Assembly (NCBI RefSeq): GCF_009600885.1
Contig: NZ_VCLA01000039.1
Coordinates: 1 to 64,000 of the forward strand
From: Streptomyces jumonjinensis
GTDB lineage: Bacteria; Actinomycetota; Actinomycetes; Streptomycetales; Streptomycetaceae
Length of the DNA stretch: 64,000 nucleotides
Reading direction: 5' to 3'
Below, piece by piece: positions 39,295 through 48,782 of the stretch. The stretch's first letter is position 1, and each line of letters opens with the position of its first letter. A program made the translations under genes and the position numbers. Under the pieces are notes generated by a model. It did not search any database, was not told where the DNA came from, and saw only the letters and a list, made by a program, of their open reading frames with translations.

Positions 39295-41229
39295 TCAGCT
39301 CGGCTGCCCGCCGTGTCCTCCATGGCCGCCGCCATGCCCGCCGCCATGCCCGCCGCCATGCCCGCCGTGCCCGCCGCCGTGGTCGAACTTCAACGCCTCC
39401 GGGGGCATCACCACGAACGGCCGCATCATCCCCATGTCCTCGTGCTCCAGCAGATGGCAGTGGTACATGAACCGTCCGTACGCCCCGTCGAAGTGCCCCA
39501 TCACCTTCACCAGCTCCGCCGCGGTGACCCGGAACACGTCCTTCCAGCCCTGCTCGTTCGGCGGCACCGGAATCTTCCGGTCCGGGTCGAAGGCCACCGG
39601 GCTGCGGGTCCCGCCGAGCGCCGGATCGAAGCCCGTGACGGTGTACGCCTCCCGTGCCAGCACCTGGAAGTCGGCCAGATGGATATGCATCGGATGCACC
39701 GGGAAGCCCAGATTGAGGAAGGACCACTGCTCGTAGGACCCCTCGCCGATGGTGATGCCGAGCCCGTCGTTGAAGGTGCGCGAGATCCGCCGGTAGGTGC
39801 GCAGCTTTCCGTCCGGCCCCTGGACCTGGATCACCCCCTCCGCCGGAACCTGGACCTCGACGTCCTTCAGCTCGGCCATCTCCCAGATCTCGGGGTGACC
39901 GCCGCCGCCCACCGTCGCCGGAGGCGTGAGCACGATCAGCCGGTGGCCGTGGGGGACGAGATCGTGGTCGAAGCGCCGGAAGGAGCCGGAGAGCACCTCG
40001 GGCAGCGTGAAGCCGTCCGGCTCCCGGTTCCGGCCCACCCGGAACTCCATCACCTGCGGACAGGGGACGCTGTCCGCGGGATCGGGCACCCCCGCCCGCT
40101 GATTGCGGCCCTTGTTGACCAGCCGCACCTTCCGCCCGGCCAGCCTGCGGAAGTCGATCAGCAGATCGAAGCGCTCGGCGGGCGCGACGATCAGCGGCAC
40201 GCCGCCCGGGAAGTCCACCGGCACGGGGCGCGGCAGCAGCCCTCCATCGCTGCCGATCTGGTGCATCGCCCCGGGGACCGGGTTGTTCTCCTCGTCGACC
40301 AGCACCAGGTTGTAGATCCGCGCGTTGGAAGCGTTCACCAGCCGGAAGCGGTACCACGCCGGATCGGTGTCCAGATACGGCCAGATCACGCCGTTCACCG
40401 TGGAGTACGGGCCGACGAACGGCAGCGTCACCGATTTCCCGGTCTCCGGGTGGCTGGGCACCAGCACCGATGTCTTGTGCAGCAGCCGCCCGTTGAGCCG
40501 TCCGTCGTCGTCGGTGTCCAGATTGCGGTCGGCGAGAATCAGCGGCAGCTCCCGATCCCCGCTGGGCAGCCCGAGCGCGTCCTCCTCGTCGTCCCTGATC
40601 AGATAGGTGCCGACCAGCCCCGCGTAGACATTCCAGCGGGTGATGTTCATGGCGTGGTCGTGGTACCACCACTGGGTGGCCTGATGGTCGTTCTGGTACT
40701 CGGCGAGCTGGGCGTCGCCGAAGCCGACCGCGTTGTCCGCCCAGCCGTCGTTGCCGCCGCCGGTCTGCGCGCCGTGCAGATGCGTCACCGACCAGGCGGG
40801 CAGCGCCGCCACATCCTTGTTCGGCTTCACCCCCTCACGCCCCGGCCGGTTGTGCGGCAGCGTCCGCCCGGGCGGGGTGGGCCCCACCTCCACGGCGGTC
40901 ACCGGGTACTCGCTGCCCCGGGGGATCCGGTTGGTCCAGGCGATCCGGACGCGCTGCCCGCGCCGGACCTCGATGGTCGGCCCGGGGACCGTTCCGTTGT
41001 AGCCCCACATCAGGGTCGGCGGCAGCTGGGAGTGCATCCGCACCCAGGCGGGCCGCAGGGCGATCTCGATCTCCTTGCGGACATCGGGCTCGTCCGGCCT
41101 GAGCACCTCGGGCACCGGCAGCGGATCGGCGAACGGGGTCAGCTCGCCCCCGCCGCCCGCAGCCGCCACTTCGCTGAGCTCCCCGGCGATGTCCTCGATG
41201 AGCCCGGCATTCTCGATGATCTCGGTCAT
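39295..41229 (-). CDS. Multicopper oxidase, phenoxazinone-synthase-like
   Basis: 644 residues. All four copper-ligand segments are present: [41 protein letters not shown] and [14 protein letters not shown]. The sequence closely follows S. antibioticus phenoxazinone synthase (PhsA) as remembered, e.g. [26 protein letters not shown]. No Tat or Sec signal is seen, so it is cytoplasmic like PhsA. The C-terminus is a GGH repeat tail (about 7 His) that may bind copper. ATG 41229 follows GGGGGA. It is divergent from mscR. Actinomycin-like genes are absent, so the physiological phenol is unknown. Confidence 0.92.
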   Translation of the reverse strand: MTEIIENAGLIEDIAGELSEVAAAGGGGELTPFADPLPVPEVLRPDEPDVRKEIEIALRPAWVRMHSQLPPTLMWGYNGTVPGPTIEVRRGQRVRIAWTNRIPRGSEYPVTAVEVGPTPPGRTLPHNRPGREGVKPNKDVAALPAWSVTHLHGAQTGGGNDGWADNAVGFGDAQLAEYQNDHQATQWWYHDHAMNITRWNVYAGLVGTYLIRDDEEDALGLPSGDRELPLILADRNLDTDDDGRLNGRLLHKTSVLVPSHPETGKSVTLPFVGPYSTVNGVIWPYLDTDPAWYRFRLVNASNARIYNLVLVDEENNPVPGAMHQIGSDGGLLPRPVPVDFPGGVPLIVAPAERFDLLIDFRRLAGRKVRLVNKGRNQRAGVPDPADSVPCPQVMEFRVGRNREPDGFTLPEVLSGSFRRFDHDLVPHGHRLIVLTPPATVGGGGHPEIWEMAELKDVEVQVPAEGVIQVQGPDGKLRTYRRISRTFNDGLGITIGEGSYEQWSFLNLGFPVHPMHIHLADFQVLAREAYTVTGFDPALGGTRSPVAFDPDRKIPVPPNEQGWKDVFRVTAAELVKVMGHFDGAYGRFMYHCHLLEHEDMGMMRPFVVMPPEALKFDHGGGHGGHGGGHGGGHGGGHGGHGGQPS

Positions 41230-41480
41230 ACGATCCCCCGTACTTCCGTGTTCCGTCGTGTTCCGTGGTCCGTGCTGGATGTTCCGTGTTCGGAGGCGCT
41301 CCACCGACCAGATGGTGGCGAACCTCCTGAACACGCCTTTACCGTCTCGCACCCGCTAAGACCGATCCATGATGGGAAAGCGTTGCTCGTATCAGTCAGA
41401 CTGGCCGGAAGTACCCCCGTATGGCTCAGTGTGTAACGTGCGTACCGGTCAGTTCGGCGCGCGAAGAAGGGAAGGTACAT

Positions 41481-42566
41481 ATGTCGCAGCAGGTGCAAGG
41501 CGTGATCGCACCGGGGAAGAACGAGCCGGTACGGGTGGAGACGATCGTCATCCCCGACCCCGGCCCCGGAGAGGCCGTGGTGAAGGTGCAGGCCTGCGGG
41601 GTCTGCCATACCGATCTGCACTACAAGCAGGGCGGGATCAACGACGACTTCCCCTTCCTCCTCGGCCATGAGGCGGCGGGCGTCGTCGAGTCGGTCGGCC
41701 CCGACGTCACCGATGTGGCCCCCGGCGACTTCGTCATCCTCAACTGGCGTGCCGTCTGCGGACGCTGCCGCTCCTGTCTGCGCGGCCGCCCCTGGTACTG
41801 CTTCGACACCCACAACGCGCGCCAGAAGATGACCCTGACCGACGGCACCGAGCTCTCCCCGGCCCTCGGCATCGGCGCCTTCGCCGAGAAGACGCTGGTC
41901 GCGGCCGGTCAGTGCACCAAGGTCGACCCGGCGGTCGCCCCCTCCGTCGCGGGCCTCCTCGGCTGCGGGGTCATGGCGGGCATCGGCGCCGCCATCAACA
42001 CCGGCGAAGTCGGCCGGGGCGACACCGTCGCCGTCATCGGCTGCGGCGGAGTCGGCGACGCCGCCATCGTCGGCGCGAGGCTCGCGGGCGCGGCCCGGAT
42101 CATCGCCGTCGACATCGACGACCGCAAGCTTCAGACGGCGAAGACGATGGGCGCGACCCACACCGTCAACTCCCGCGCCACCGACCCCGTCGAGGCGATC
42201 CGCGAACTCACCGGAGGCTTCGGCGCGGACGTCGTCATCGAGGCGGTCGGCCGCCCCGAGACCTATCAGCAGGCGTTCTACGCCCGCGACCTCGCGGGCA
42301 CCGTCGTGCTCGTCGGCGTACCGACGCCGGAGATGAAGCTGGAACTCCCGCTGCTCGACGTGTTCGGCCGCGGCGGCTCGCTGAAGTCCTCCTGGTACGG
42401 CGACTGCCTGCCGTCCCGGGACTTCCCCATGCTGATCGACCTCCACCAGCAGGGCCGTATCGACCTCGGCGCGTTCGTCACCGAGACCATCGGACTCGGC
42501 GACGTCGAGAAGGCGTTCGCCCGGATGCACGAGGGCGACGTCCTCCGCTCGGTGGTGCAGCTCTGA
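41481..42566 (+). CDS. mscR: S-(hydroxymethyl)mycothiol dehydrogenase (formaldehyde detoxification)
   Basis: 361-residue zinc alcohol dehydrogenase. Catalytic zinc: ACGVCHTDL and GHEAAG; structural zinc: [15 protein letters not shown] (C-x2-C-x2-C-x7-C); NAD loop GCGGVGDAA. The sequence follows mycobacterial MscR/AdhE2, which oxidises the mycothiol-formaldehyde adduct and S-nitrosomycothiol. ATG 41481 has GAAGGGAAGG upstream. The MBL hydrolase gene overlaps its stop. mshC, needed for mycothiol synthesis, is also in this window. Confidence 0.94.
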   Translation: MSQQVQGVIAPGKNEPVRVETIVIPDPGPGEAVVKVQACGVCHTDLHYKQGGINDDFPFLLGHEAAGVVESVGPDVTDVAPGDFVILNWRAVCGRCRSCLRGRPWYCFDTHNARQKMTLTDGTELSPALGIGAFAEKTLVAAGQCTKVDPAVAPSVAGLLGCGVMAGIGAAINTGEVGRGDTVAVIGCGGVGDAAIVGARLAGAARIIAVDIDDRKLQTAKTMGATHTVNSRATDPVEAIRELTGGFGADVVIEAVGRPETYQQAFYARDLAGTVVLVGVPTPEMKLELPLLDVFGRGGSLKSSWYGDCLPSRDFPMLIDLHQQGRIDLGAFVTETIGLGDVEKAFARMHEGDVLRSVVQL

Positions 42567-43195
42567 TGACCGCCCGTATCGACCGGCTCGTCACGGCCGG
42601 AGTCTTCTCCCTCGACGGCGGCAGCTGGGACGTCGAGAACAATGTGTGGATCGTCGGCGACGACACCGAGGCCATCGTCATCGACGCGGCGCACGACGCC
42701 TCCGCGATCGAGACCGCGCTCGGCGGACGAACCCTCCGCGCGATCGTCTGCACCCACGCCCACAACGACCACATCGACGCGGCCCCGGCCCTCGCCGACG
42801 CCACCAGCGCGCCGATCCTGCTCCACCCCGACGATCTGCCGCTGTGGAAGCAGACCCACCCCGACCGGGCCCCGGACGGCGAACTCTCCGACGGCCGGAC
42901 CCTCACCGTCGGCGGAGTCGAACTGACCGTGCTGCACACCCCGGGCCACGCCCCGGGCGCGGTCTGTCTGTACGCCCCCGAGCTCGCCACGGTCTTCACC
43001 GGGGACACCCTCTTCCAGGGCGGCCCCGGGGCCACCGGCCGGTCCTTCTCGCACTTCCCCACGATCATCGACTCGATCCGCGACCGGCTGCTGTCCCTGC
43101 CGCCGGAGACGGTGGTACGCACCGGACACGGCGACGGGACCACGATCGGCGAGGAGGCCCCCCGGCTGGCGGAGTGGATTCAGCGGGGCCACTGA
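42566..43195 (+). CDS. MBL-fold hydrolase partner of mscR
   Basis: 209 residues. Metallo-beta-lactamase fold: CTHAHNDHIDAAP (HxHxDH), HTPGHAPGAV, FTGDTLFQGGPG and RTGHGDGTTI. It resembles glyoxalase-II-type thioesterases. It starts inside the mscR stop (TGATG), a standing pair in actinobacteria, where it is thought to hydrolyse the S-formylmycothiol product to formate. Its 3' end overlaps the convergent pseudouridine synthase by 16 bases. Confidence 0.93.
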   Translation: MTARIDRLVTAGVFSLDGGSWDVENNVWIVGDDTEAIVIDAAHDASAIETALGGRTLRAIVCTHAHNDHIDAAPALADATSAPILLHPDDLPLWKQTHPDRAPDGELSDGRTLTVGGVELTVLHTPGHAPGAVCLYAPELATVFTGDTLFQGGPGATGRSFSHFPTIIDSIRDRLLSLPPETVVRTGHGDGTTIGEEAPRLAEWIQRGH

Positions 43196-44130
43196 GCCAG
43201 CCGCAGCCCGCTCTCGAAGCGCCGCAGCTCGCCGGTCAGCGGATCGGTGAACTCCAGCGCCTTCGCCAGCAGCTGCAACGGACGGGAGTAGTCATCGGGC
43301 TGCTCCTCCCGGACGACCGGATACAGCGGATCGTCCAGGATCGGCAGCCCGAGCCCGTTCATATGGACCCGCAGCTGATGCGTACGCCCGGTGGCGGGCA
43401 GCAGCCGGTACCGGCCCAGCCCGCCCCGGTGCTCGATCAGCTCGATCCGGCTCTCGCTGTTCGGCTCGCCCGCCTCCTCATAGGCCGCGAGCACCCCGCG
43501 CTCCTTGACGATCCTGCTGCGCACCGTGCGGGGGAGCGCCACCGCGGGGTCGTACGGGGCGACCGCCTCGTACTCCTTGCGCACCAGCCGGTCGCGGAAC
43601 AGGGTCTGATACGCCCCCCGGTCCCCGGGCCGCACCACGAACAGCACCAGCCCCGCGGTGAGCCGGTCCAGCCGGTGCGCGGGCTGGAGCCCCGGCATCC
43701 CCAGCTCACGGCGGAGCCGGGCCGCCGCCGTCTCGGTGATATGCCGCCCGCGCGGCATGGTGGCCAGGAAATGCGGCTTGTCCACGACCAGCAGCCGCTC
43801 ATCCCGGTACACGACCCCGATCCCGAACGGAACCGGCTCCTCGGCGGCGAAGTCCCGGTGGAACCAGAGATACCGCCCCGCCTCATACGGCTCCCCGGCG
43901 TCCACCGCCCCCCGCACCGAGACGATCCGCCCCTCCCGGAACAGCGCCCCGACCCGCTCGGCCCCGATCGCCGCCCCGTACCGCGCGACCAGATGGTCGT
44001 ACACCGTCGCCCACACCCCCTCCGGATCCTCGGGAAGCCGCACCCGCACGGGGTCGACGCCATCGCGCTGGGGGAGGGGGGAAGGGGGTGTCCTGTGCCG
44101 TCGTCTCACTGACACGACCCTATGCCGCAT
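43180..44130 (-). CDS. RluA-family pseudouridine synthase
   Basis: 316 residues. Catalytic Asp in PAHRLDRLTAGLVLFV; RLLPATGRTHQLRVHMNGLGLPILDDPLYP and VDKPHFLATMPRG are family signatures. It isomerises uridine in rRNA or tRNA; the target position is unknown. An N-terminal S4-like part (VRVRLPEDPEG..., ALFREGRIVS) is present. The start is uncertain because the basic N-terminus MRHRVVSVRRRH may be an extension. Confidence 0.92.
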   Translation of the reverse strand: MRHRVVSVRRRHRTPPSPLPQRDGVDPVRVRLPEDPEGVWATVYDHLVARYGAAIGAERVGALFREGRIVSVRGAVDAGEPYEAGRYLWFHRDFAAEEPVPFGIGVVYRDERLLVVDKPHFLATMPRGRHITETAAARLRRELGMPGLQPAHRLDRLTAGLVLFVVRPGDRGAYQTLFRDRLVRKEYEAVAPYDPAVALPRTVRSRIVKERGVLAAYEEAGEPNSESRIELIEHRGGLGRYRLLPATGRTHQLRVHMNGLGLPILDDPLYPVVREEQPDDYSRPLQLLAKALEFTDPLTGELRRFESGLRLAQWPR

Positions 44131-44399
44131 CCGGCCGCCCCACGGCCGGCTCAGGGCGCGCGCCGGAGAAGCCGGGGTCCAGCACCCCGGGGCCTAGTCC
44201 GCGCACATTTGCCTCTCGCTCAGGCCAGGCAAGGCGATTGGGAACTAGCCGGCGTGACAGGCCGACAGGCGTATGTGACGCTCCCTTCGGCGTCGGGGTC
44301 AGGGCGCACGATCCGCACTTTGGCTGCCACACGCAAGGTGCTCGTAGCCTCAGGTTCGAACGGTTCCGAAATTGTCGAATGGATTGAGGAGTCTGCCGA

Positions 44400-44903
44400 A
44401 TGGATCTGAAGCGCTACACGCACGCAGACGCACGGGACGTGCGCTCTCTCCTTCTGGACATCCATGACGAGGCATATGCCGACACCCCGGACGAATTCCA
44501 CTCGCGTGAGCGCTTCTCCTACTTCGTCGACCGCTGGTCTTCACGAGAAGACTGGCTATGTATTTCAGGCTGGGAGCAGGGCGGCCCGGTTGGCTGTGCG
44601 TACGGCTCCATGTTCAAGCCGGGTGGCTGGTGGAAGGGGCACCCACGCCCCCGGGAACTTAGGGGTTCCGTCTTTGCGCTGTCGGAACTCATGGTCGTTT
44701 CAAAATGGCGCGGCACTAAACGTGCACAGAAAATTCACGACGCGCTGCTCAAAGAAGTCACGGCCGACATGGTTTCGCTCACGGTAGAAACAGAACGCCC
44801 TAGAGTCCAGGCTATGTATGAGCGTTGGAATTATGCCAAGGTGGGTGAGGCGATGCCTTCTGACGACTCCCCGTTGTACGCAGTCATGGTCCGGAAGCTG
44901 TAA
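44400..44903 (+). CDS. GNAT-family N-acetyltransferase in a small acquired island
   Basis: 167 residues. The acetyl-CoA-binding region is ELMVVSKWRGTKRAQKIHDALLKEV, with VSLTVETERPRVQAMYERWNYAKVG as the usual C-terminal strand. ATG 44400 follows TTGAGGAG. Codon use is clearly less GC-biased than neighbouring genes (many A/T third positions), suggesting recent transfer. It is followed by a broken integrase and tRNA-Leu. The substrate is unknown; such genes often travel with integrative plasmids. Confidence 0.85.
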   Translation: MDLKRYTHADARDVRSLLLDIHDEAYADTPDEFHSRERFSYFVDRWSSREDWLCISGWEQGGPVGCAYGSMFKPGGWWKGHPRPRELRGSVFALSELMVVSKWRGTKRAQKIHDALLKEVTADMVSLTVETERPRVQAMYERWNYAKVGEAMPSDDSPLYAVMVRKL

Positions 44904-44935
44904 ACAGGTACCGGCACGGGTTCCGGTGCCTGTGC

Positions 44936-45352
44936 GTGATCGGAAGTGTCACTGCGGAGCGGGACGGATTCAAGCTCCACCGGGGCGAAGCGGGCGGACC
45001 CCAGGACCCGGAGAGAGTCTCGGCCCGATGGCGCACCCTCCGAACCCGGCTGCACCTGCCGGACGACCTCCGGATTCACGACTGGCGGCGCAGCAAGGCC
45101 ACGAACGATCTGGAGGCCGGGGAGAACCCCGTGGAGGTCTCCGCCGACGTCCGGCACCACTCACCCGGCTACACCATGGCCCGGTACGGCCACTCACGTA
45201 AGGACGGAGCGCGCCGACCGGCCGCCTCCGGCGCGGGCCGACTCGGCCTGTCGTCCCTGGTCCGACCAGGAAACTCTCTGGGCTGTTGGTCACGTGGCTG
45301 GTCACGCCGCACCCCAGAAAAGCAGAAAACCCCAGGTCAACTGGGGTCTTAG
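44936..45352 (+). pseudogene. Truncated tyrosine recombinase (integrase) C-terminus
   Basis: Only the catalytic C-terminal part remains. LRIHDWRRSKATNDLEAG contains the H-x-x-R box, VRHHSPGYT the second His box, and TMARYGH the tyrosine nucleophile, as in actinomycete integrases. The core-binding and SAM-like N-terminal domains and the first catalytic Arg are missing. It ends directly against the 3' end of tRNA-Leu, the classic attachment position for such elements. Confidence 0.8.
45329..45347 (-). terminator. Terminator of tRNA-Leu
   Basis: ACCCCAG / CTGGGGT stem with a five-base loop, followed on the minus strand by TTTTCTGCTTTT. It begins seven bases after the tRNA CCA end. Confidence 0.85.
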
Positions 45353-45353
45353 C

Positions 45354-45441
45354 TGGTGTCCGAGGGGGGACTTGAACCCCCACGCCCGATAAAGGGCACT
45401 AGCACCTCAAGCTAGCGCGTCTGCCATTCCGCCACCCGGAC
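45354..45441 (-). tRNA. tRNA-Leu (anticodon GAG)
   Basis: 88 bases including an encoded CCA. Acceptor stem GTCCGGG pairs with CTCGGAC (one G-T); D-loop GGCGGAATGGCAGACGCG; anticodon stem CTAGC/GCTAG with loop TTGAGGT (anticodon GAG at 45406-45408). It has the long variable arm of class II tRNAs (GTGCCCTTTATCGGGCGT) and T-arm GGGGGTTCAAGTCCCCC. It lies beside a truncated integrase, so it is a likely former attachment site. Confidence 0.97.
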
Positions 45442-45640
45442 AAGGTGTCTGCCGCTCGGCCTGGGCCCTTGCGACGTGGAAAACAATAGCAAACATTCGA
45501 GGGTGCGGATCACGCCCCCCGGTCGGGCGGCGGGATCGGGGCCCGACCAAGGGGGGCGCGGGGTCGTCGGCCTTGGGGTCCGGGGGGTCTCGCGGGAGGA
45601 TGGGGCGGGACCACCAGCAGCGACAGTGGGAGGAATCAGC

Positions 45641-46966
45641 GTGAGCGAGTCGAATACGGCCCGTACCGTCTCGGGCGAGGACGAGGTCGTCGACCTCTGC
45701 CGTGAGCTGATCCGGATCGACACCAGCAACTACGGGGACCACTCCGGCCCGGGGGAGCGCGCCGCCGCCGAGTATGTGGCGGAGAAGCTCGCGGAGGTGG
45801 GACTCGAACCGAAGATCTTCGAGTCCCACAAGGGCCGCGCCTCCACCGTCGCCCGGATCGAGGGGGAGGACCCCAGCAGGCCCGCGCTGCTCATCCACGG
45901 CCACACCGACGTCGTACCGGCCAACGCCCACGACTGGACCCACCACCCCTTCTCCGGCGAGATCGCCGACGGATGCGTCTGGGGCCGTGGCGCGGTCGAC
46001 ATGAAGGACATGGACGCGATGACGCTCGCCGTCGTACGGGACAGGCTGCGCACCGGCCGCAAGCCCCCGCGCGACATCGTGCTCGCCTTCCTCGCCGACG
46101 AGGAGGCCGGCGGCGCCTATGGGGCCCGGTATCTCGTCGACAAGCACCCCGACCTCTTCGAGGGGGTCACGGAGGCCATCGGCGAGGTGGGCGGCTTCTC
46201 CTTCACGGTCAACGAGAATCTGCGGCTCTATCTGGTCGAGACGGCGCAGAAGGGCATGCACTGGATGCGGCTGACCGTGGACGGCACCGCCGGGCACGGA
46301 TCGATGACCAACGACGACAACGCCATCACCGAGCTCTGCGAGGCGGTCGGCCGGCTCGGCCGGCATAAGTGGCCGGTGCGGGTGACCAAGACCGTACGGT
46401 CCTTCCTGGACGAGCTCTCCGACGCCCTCGGCACCCCGCTCGACCCCGAGGACATGGACGCGACCCTCGCCAAGCTCGGCGGGATCGCCAAGATGATCGG
46501 CGCGACCCTGCGCAATTCGGCCGCCCCCACCATGCTCGGCGCGGGATACAAGGTCAATGTCATCCCCGGCCAGGCCACCGCCCATGTCGACGGGCGCTTT
46601 CTGCCGGGGTACGAGGACGAGTTCCTCGCCGATCTCGACCGGCTGCTCGGCCCCCGGGTCCGCCGCGAGGACGTGCACGGCGACAAGGCGCTGGAGACCA
46701 GCTTCGACGGCGATCTGGTGGACGCGATGCAGACCGCCCTGCGGGCCGAGGACCCCATCGCCCGGGCGGTACCGTACATGCTCTCCGGCGGCACCGACGC
46801 CAAGTCCTTCGACGACCTCGGCATCCGCTGCTTCGGCTTCGCGCCGCTGAAGCTGCCGCCGGAGCTGGATTTCGCGGGCATGTTCCACGGGGTGGACGAG
46901 CGGGTCCCGGTGGACGGTCTGAAGTTCGGGGCACGTGTGCTTGACCGGTTCATCGACGCCTGCTGA
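45641..46966 (+). CDS. M20-family metallopeptidase (dipeptidase-like)
   Basis: 441 residues, GTG start with GGGAGG upstream. Di-zinc site: LLIHGHTDVVPA (His), GRGAVDMKDMDA (bridging Asp), FLADEEAGGAYG (catalytic Glu and ligand Glu), and a C-terminal FHGVDERVPVDGL (His). The lid/dimerisation domain (GTAGHGSM) interrupts the catalytic domain as usual. Cytoplasmic; the substrate is probably a dipeptide or N-acylated amino acid. Confidence 0.94.
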   Translation: MSESNTARTVSGEDEVVDLCRELIRIDTSNYGDHSGPGERAAAEYVAEKLAEVGLEPKIFESHKGRASTVARIEGEDPSRPALLIHGHTDVVPANAHDWTHHPFSGEIADGCVWGRGAVDMKDMDAMTLAVVRDRLRTGRKPPRDIVLAFLADEEAGGAYGARYLVDKHPDLFEGVTEAIGEVGGFSFTVNENLRLYLVETAQKGMHWMRLTVDGTAGHGSMTNDDNAITELCEAVGRLGRHKWPVRVTKTVRSFLDELSDALGTPLDPEDMDATLAKLGGIAKMIGATLRNSAAPTMLGAGYKVNVIPGQATAHVDGRFLPGYEDEFLADLDRLLGPRVRREDVHGDKALETSFDGDLVDAMQTALRAEDPIARAVPYMLSGGTDAKSFDDLGIRCFGFAPLKLPPELDFAGMFHGVDERVPVDGLKFGARVLDRFIDAC

Positions 46967-47144
46967 ACCGGATCGGGTGAGGCCCGGCGGCCGTCCTCCG
47001 AAAGGACACTCCAATAATCGTCAGCATGTACGTGCTTGACTGAAAAGAGTGAAAGGAACACCGGGCTCGTAGCCCTCGCGCTTCCCTCCTCGTTACAGGT
47101 GTTGCGGTCCGCGGCTGGGGCCGCTTTGCCAACAAGGAGGAATA

Positions 47145-47378
47145 ATGATCAAGAAGGTCGTCGCCGCCGCGGCTGCCACCGGTGGTCTGGTGCTCGCTGG
47201 TGCGGGCGTGGCCATGGCCGACGCCGGCGCCCAGGGCGCCGCCGTGGGCTCTCCCGGTGTGCTCTCCGGCAACGTCATCCAGGTGCCCGTCCACGTGCCG
47301 GTCAACGTGTGCGGCAACACCATCGACGTGATCGCGCTGCTGAACCCCGCCTTCGGCAACACCTGCGTCAACTCTTGA
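47145..47378 (+). CDS. chpH: Short chaplin ChpH
   Basis: 77 residues. Sec signal MIKKVVAAAAATGGLVLAGAGVAMA, then one chaplin domain (SPGVLSGNVIQVPVHVPVNVCGN, LLNPAFGNTCVNS) with the two conserved cysteines. It closely follows S. coelicolor ChpH and is next to a long chaplin as there (SCO1675/1674, from memory). It assembles into surface amyloid fibrils that let aerial hyphae break the water surface. AAGGAGG precedes ATG 47145. Confidence 0.96.
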   Translation: MIKKVVAAAAATGGLVLAGAGVAMADAGAQGAAVGSPGVLSGNVIQVPVHVPVNVCGNTIDVIALLNPAFGNTCVNS

Positions 47379-47417
47379 TGTGGTGAATCCACCCATCGGG
47401 GTTTGGATTTGAACTCA

Positions 47418-47457
47418 GGCGGTCCCGCGAGTGCGTGCCACGCGCTCCGGGACCGCC
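47418..47457 (+). terminator. Hairpin between chpH and chpC
   Basis: A 10-bp perfect stem (GGCGGTCCCG / CGGGACCGCC) with a 20-base loop, 40 bases after the chpH stop. As chpC follows on the same strand, it may terminate or attenuate chpH transcription. Confidence 0.65.
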
Positions 47458-47519
47458 CGGTTTTCCGCTCCCGGGCACGACGCCCGGAGGCATTCCTGAA
47501 GAAGGCAGGGAAGTTACCT

Positions 47520-48326
47520 ATGCGACAGGTCACTCGCAAGGGCCTGATCACGATGGCGGCTGCGGGCGGAGCGCTCGCTCTCGGCGGCGGCTACGCCCAC
47601 GCCGGCGCGGAGGCCCTCGGAGGCGCTTCGAACTCGCCGGGCGTCGCGTCCGGCAACTCCGTCCAGGTGCCCGTCAGCGTGCCCGTCAACGCCTGCGGCA
47701 ACAGCGTCAACCTCGTCGGACTGCTCAACCCGGCGTTCGGCAACAACTGCGCCAACGTCTCCGGCAGCGCCACACCGGTGAATCCGGGCGGCTCCCAGCC
47801 GGGCGGACCCTCCGGCGGCGACCAGGTCGGCGTCGCGCAGACCGGCGGCGGCGCCCAGGCGGTCAGTACGGCCGGCAACTCACCCGGCGTCGCGTCCGGG
47901 AACAACGCCCAGGTGCCCGTCGACGTGCCCGTCAACGCCTGCGGCAACAGCGTCGACGTCGTCGCACTGCTCAACCCGGTGTTCGGCAACGACTGCGTCA
48001 ACGCCTCGGGCCCCGGCAACCCGGTCGAGCCGGTCAACCCCGGCAACCCGGTCGAGCCCAGCAACCCCGGCAACCCCGGTGAGCCGAGCACCCCCGGAAA
48101 GCCCGGCGACCCCGGGCCCGGTACCCCCGTCGAGAAGCCGAAGCCGCCGGTCTCCACCACCCCGGCCAAGCCGAACACCCCCGTGGCGCACACCGCCGAA
48201 CAGCCCAAGCCGGGGGTGCAGCTCGCCCAGACGGGCGCCGAGTCACTCGGCCTGATCATTCCGGTGGGCGCCGGCATGGTCCTGGCGGGAGCGGTGCTCT
48301 ACCGCCGCGCTCGCGTCCGCGCCTGA
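47520..48326 (+). CDS. chpC: Long, sortase-anchored chaplin ChpC
   Basis: 268 residues. Signal peptide to about residue 28 (YAHA), two chaplin domains (about 37-80 and 117-160, each with VPVNACGN and LLNPxFGNxC), a Pro/Gly-rich spacer of EPxNPGNP repeats, and a C-terminal LAQTG sorting signal, membrane helix and RRARVRA tail. The class E sortase links it to the cell wall, where it can tether short chaplins. ATG 47520 has AGGGAAG upstream. It is likely co-regulated with chpH by developmental signals. Confidence 0.96.
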   Translation: MRQVTRKGLITMAAAGGALALGGGYAHAGAEALGGASNSPGVASGNSVQVPVSVPVNACGNSVNLVGLLNPAFGNNCANVSGSATPVNPGGSQPGGPSGGDQVGVAQTGGGAQAVSTAGNSPGVASGNNAQVPVDVPVNACGNSVDVVALLNPVFGNDCVNASGPGNPVEPVNPGNPVEPSNPGNPGEPSTPGKPGDPGPGTPVEKPKPPVSTTPAKPNTPVAHTAEQPKPGVQLAQTGAESLGLIIPVGAGMVLAGAVLYRRARVRA

Positions 48327-48546
48327 CCGGGGAGAACCCCCGGCACGCATCGGAGCGGGTCTCGCTCGGGAGCGTCGTCAAAGCAGCGTCGTCCGCCCGC
48401 AGAGCCTCATGGGGCACTCCCCCTGGGCTTCACCCGGGGGGACCCCCACCCGTGCCCGCAAGGCTACGGGGGAGAGAGTGCAGTGCCAGGGCACGGCAGA
48501 CGGACGGGACTTTGACGACACGACCTACGACGGGGCCCGCTCCTGG

Positions 48547-48735
48547 TCACCAGGTGGCGCGCACCTGGCGAATGATCCGCCGGCGCAGCCGCACTCTTCG
48601 GCTGCCGTCCCGGTGCAGGCTCAGTCGGTCCAACTCCCAGTATCCGTACTCGGCGTGGTCGGTCAGCAAGCGGGTCGCGTCCTTGCGGGAGACCCCGCGC
48701 GGTACGTACACATCGACAAATTCGTATTCCGGCAT
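48547..48735 (-). CDS. DUF5703-family small basic protein
   Basis: 62 residues, MPEYEFVDVYVPRGVSRKDATRLL then EYGYWELDRLSLHRDGSRRVRLRRRIIRQ. This is highly conserved in Streptomyces in my memory. A beta-rich, Arg-rich C-terminus; function unknown. Only 47 bases separate its start from that of the divergent gene at 48783, so promoters overlap and either transcript may be nearly leaderless. Confidence 0.88.
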   Translation of the reverse strand: MPEYEFVDVYVPRGVSRKDATRLLTDHAEYGYWELDRLSLHRDGSRRVRLRRRIIRQVRATW

Positions 48736-48782
48736 CGCATCTATTGTGCGGGCACCGGCCTGGTACGGATAGCGTCTGCACT

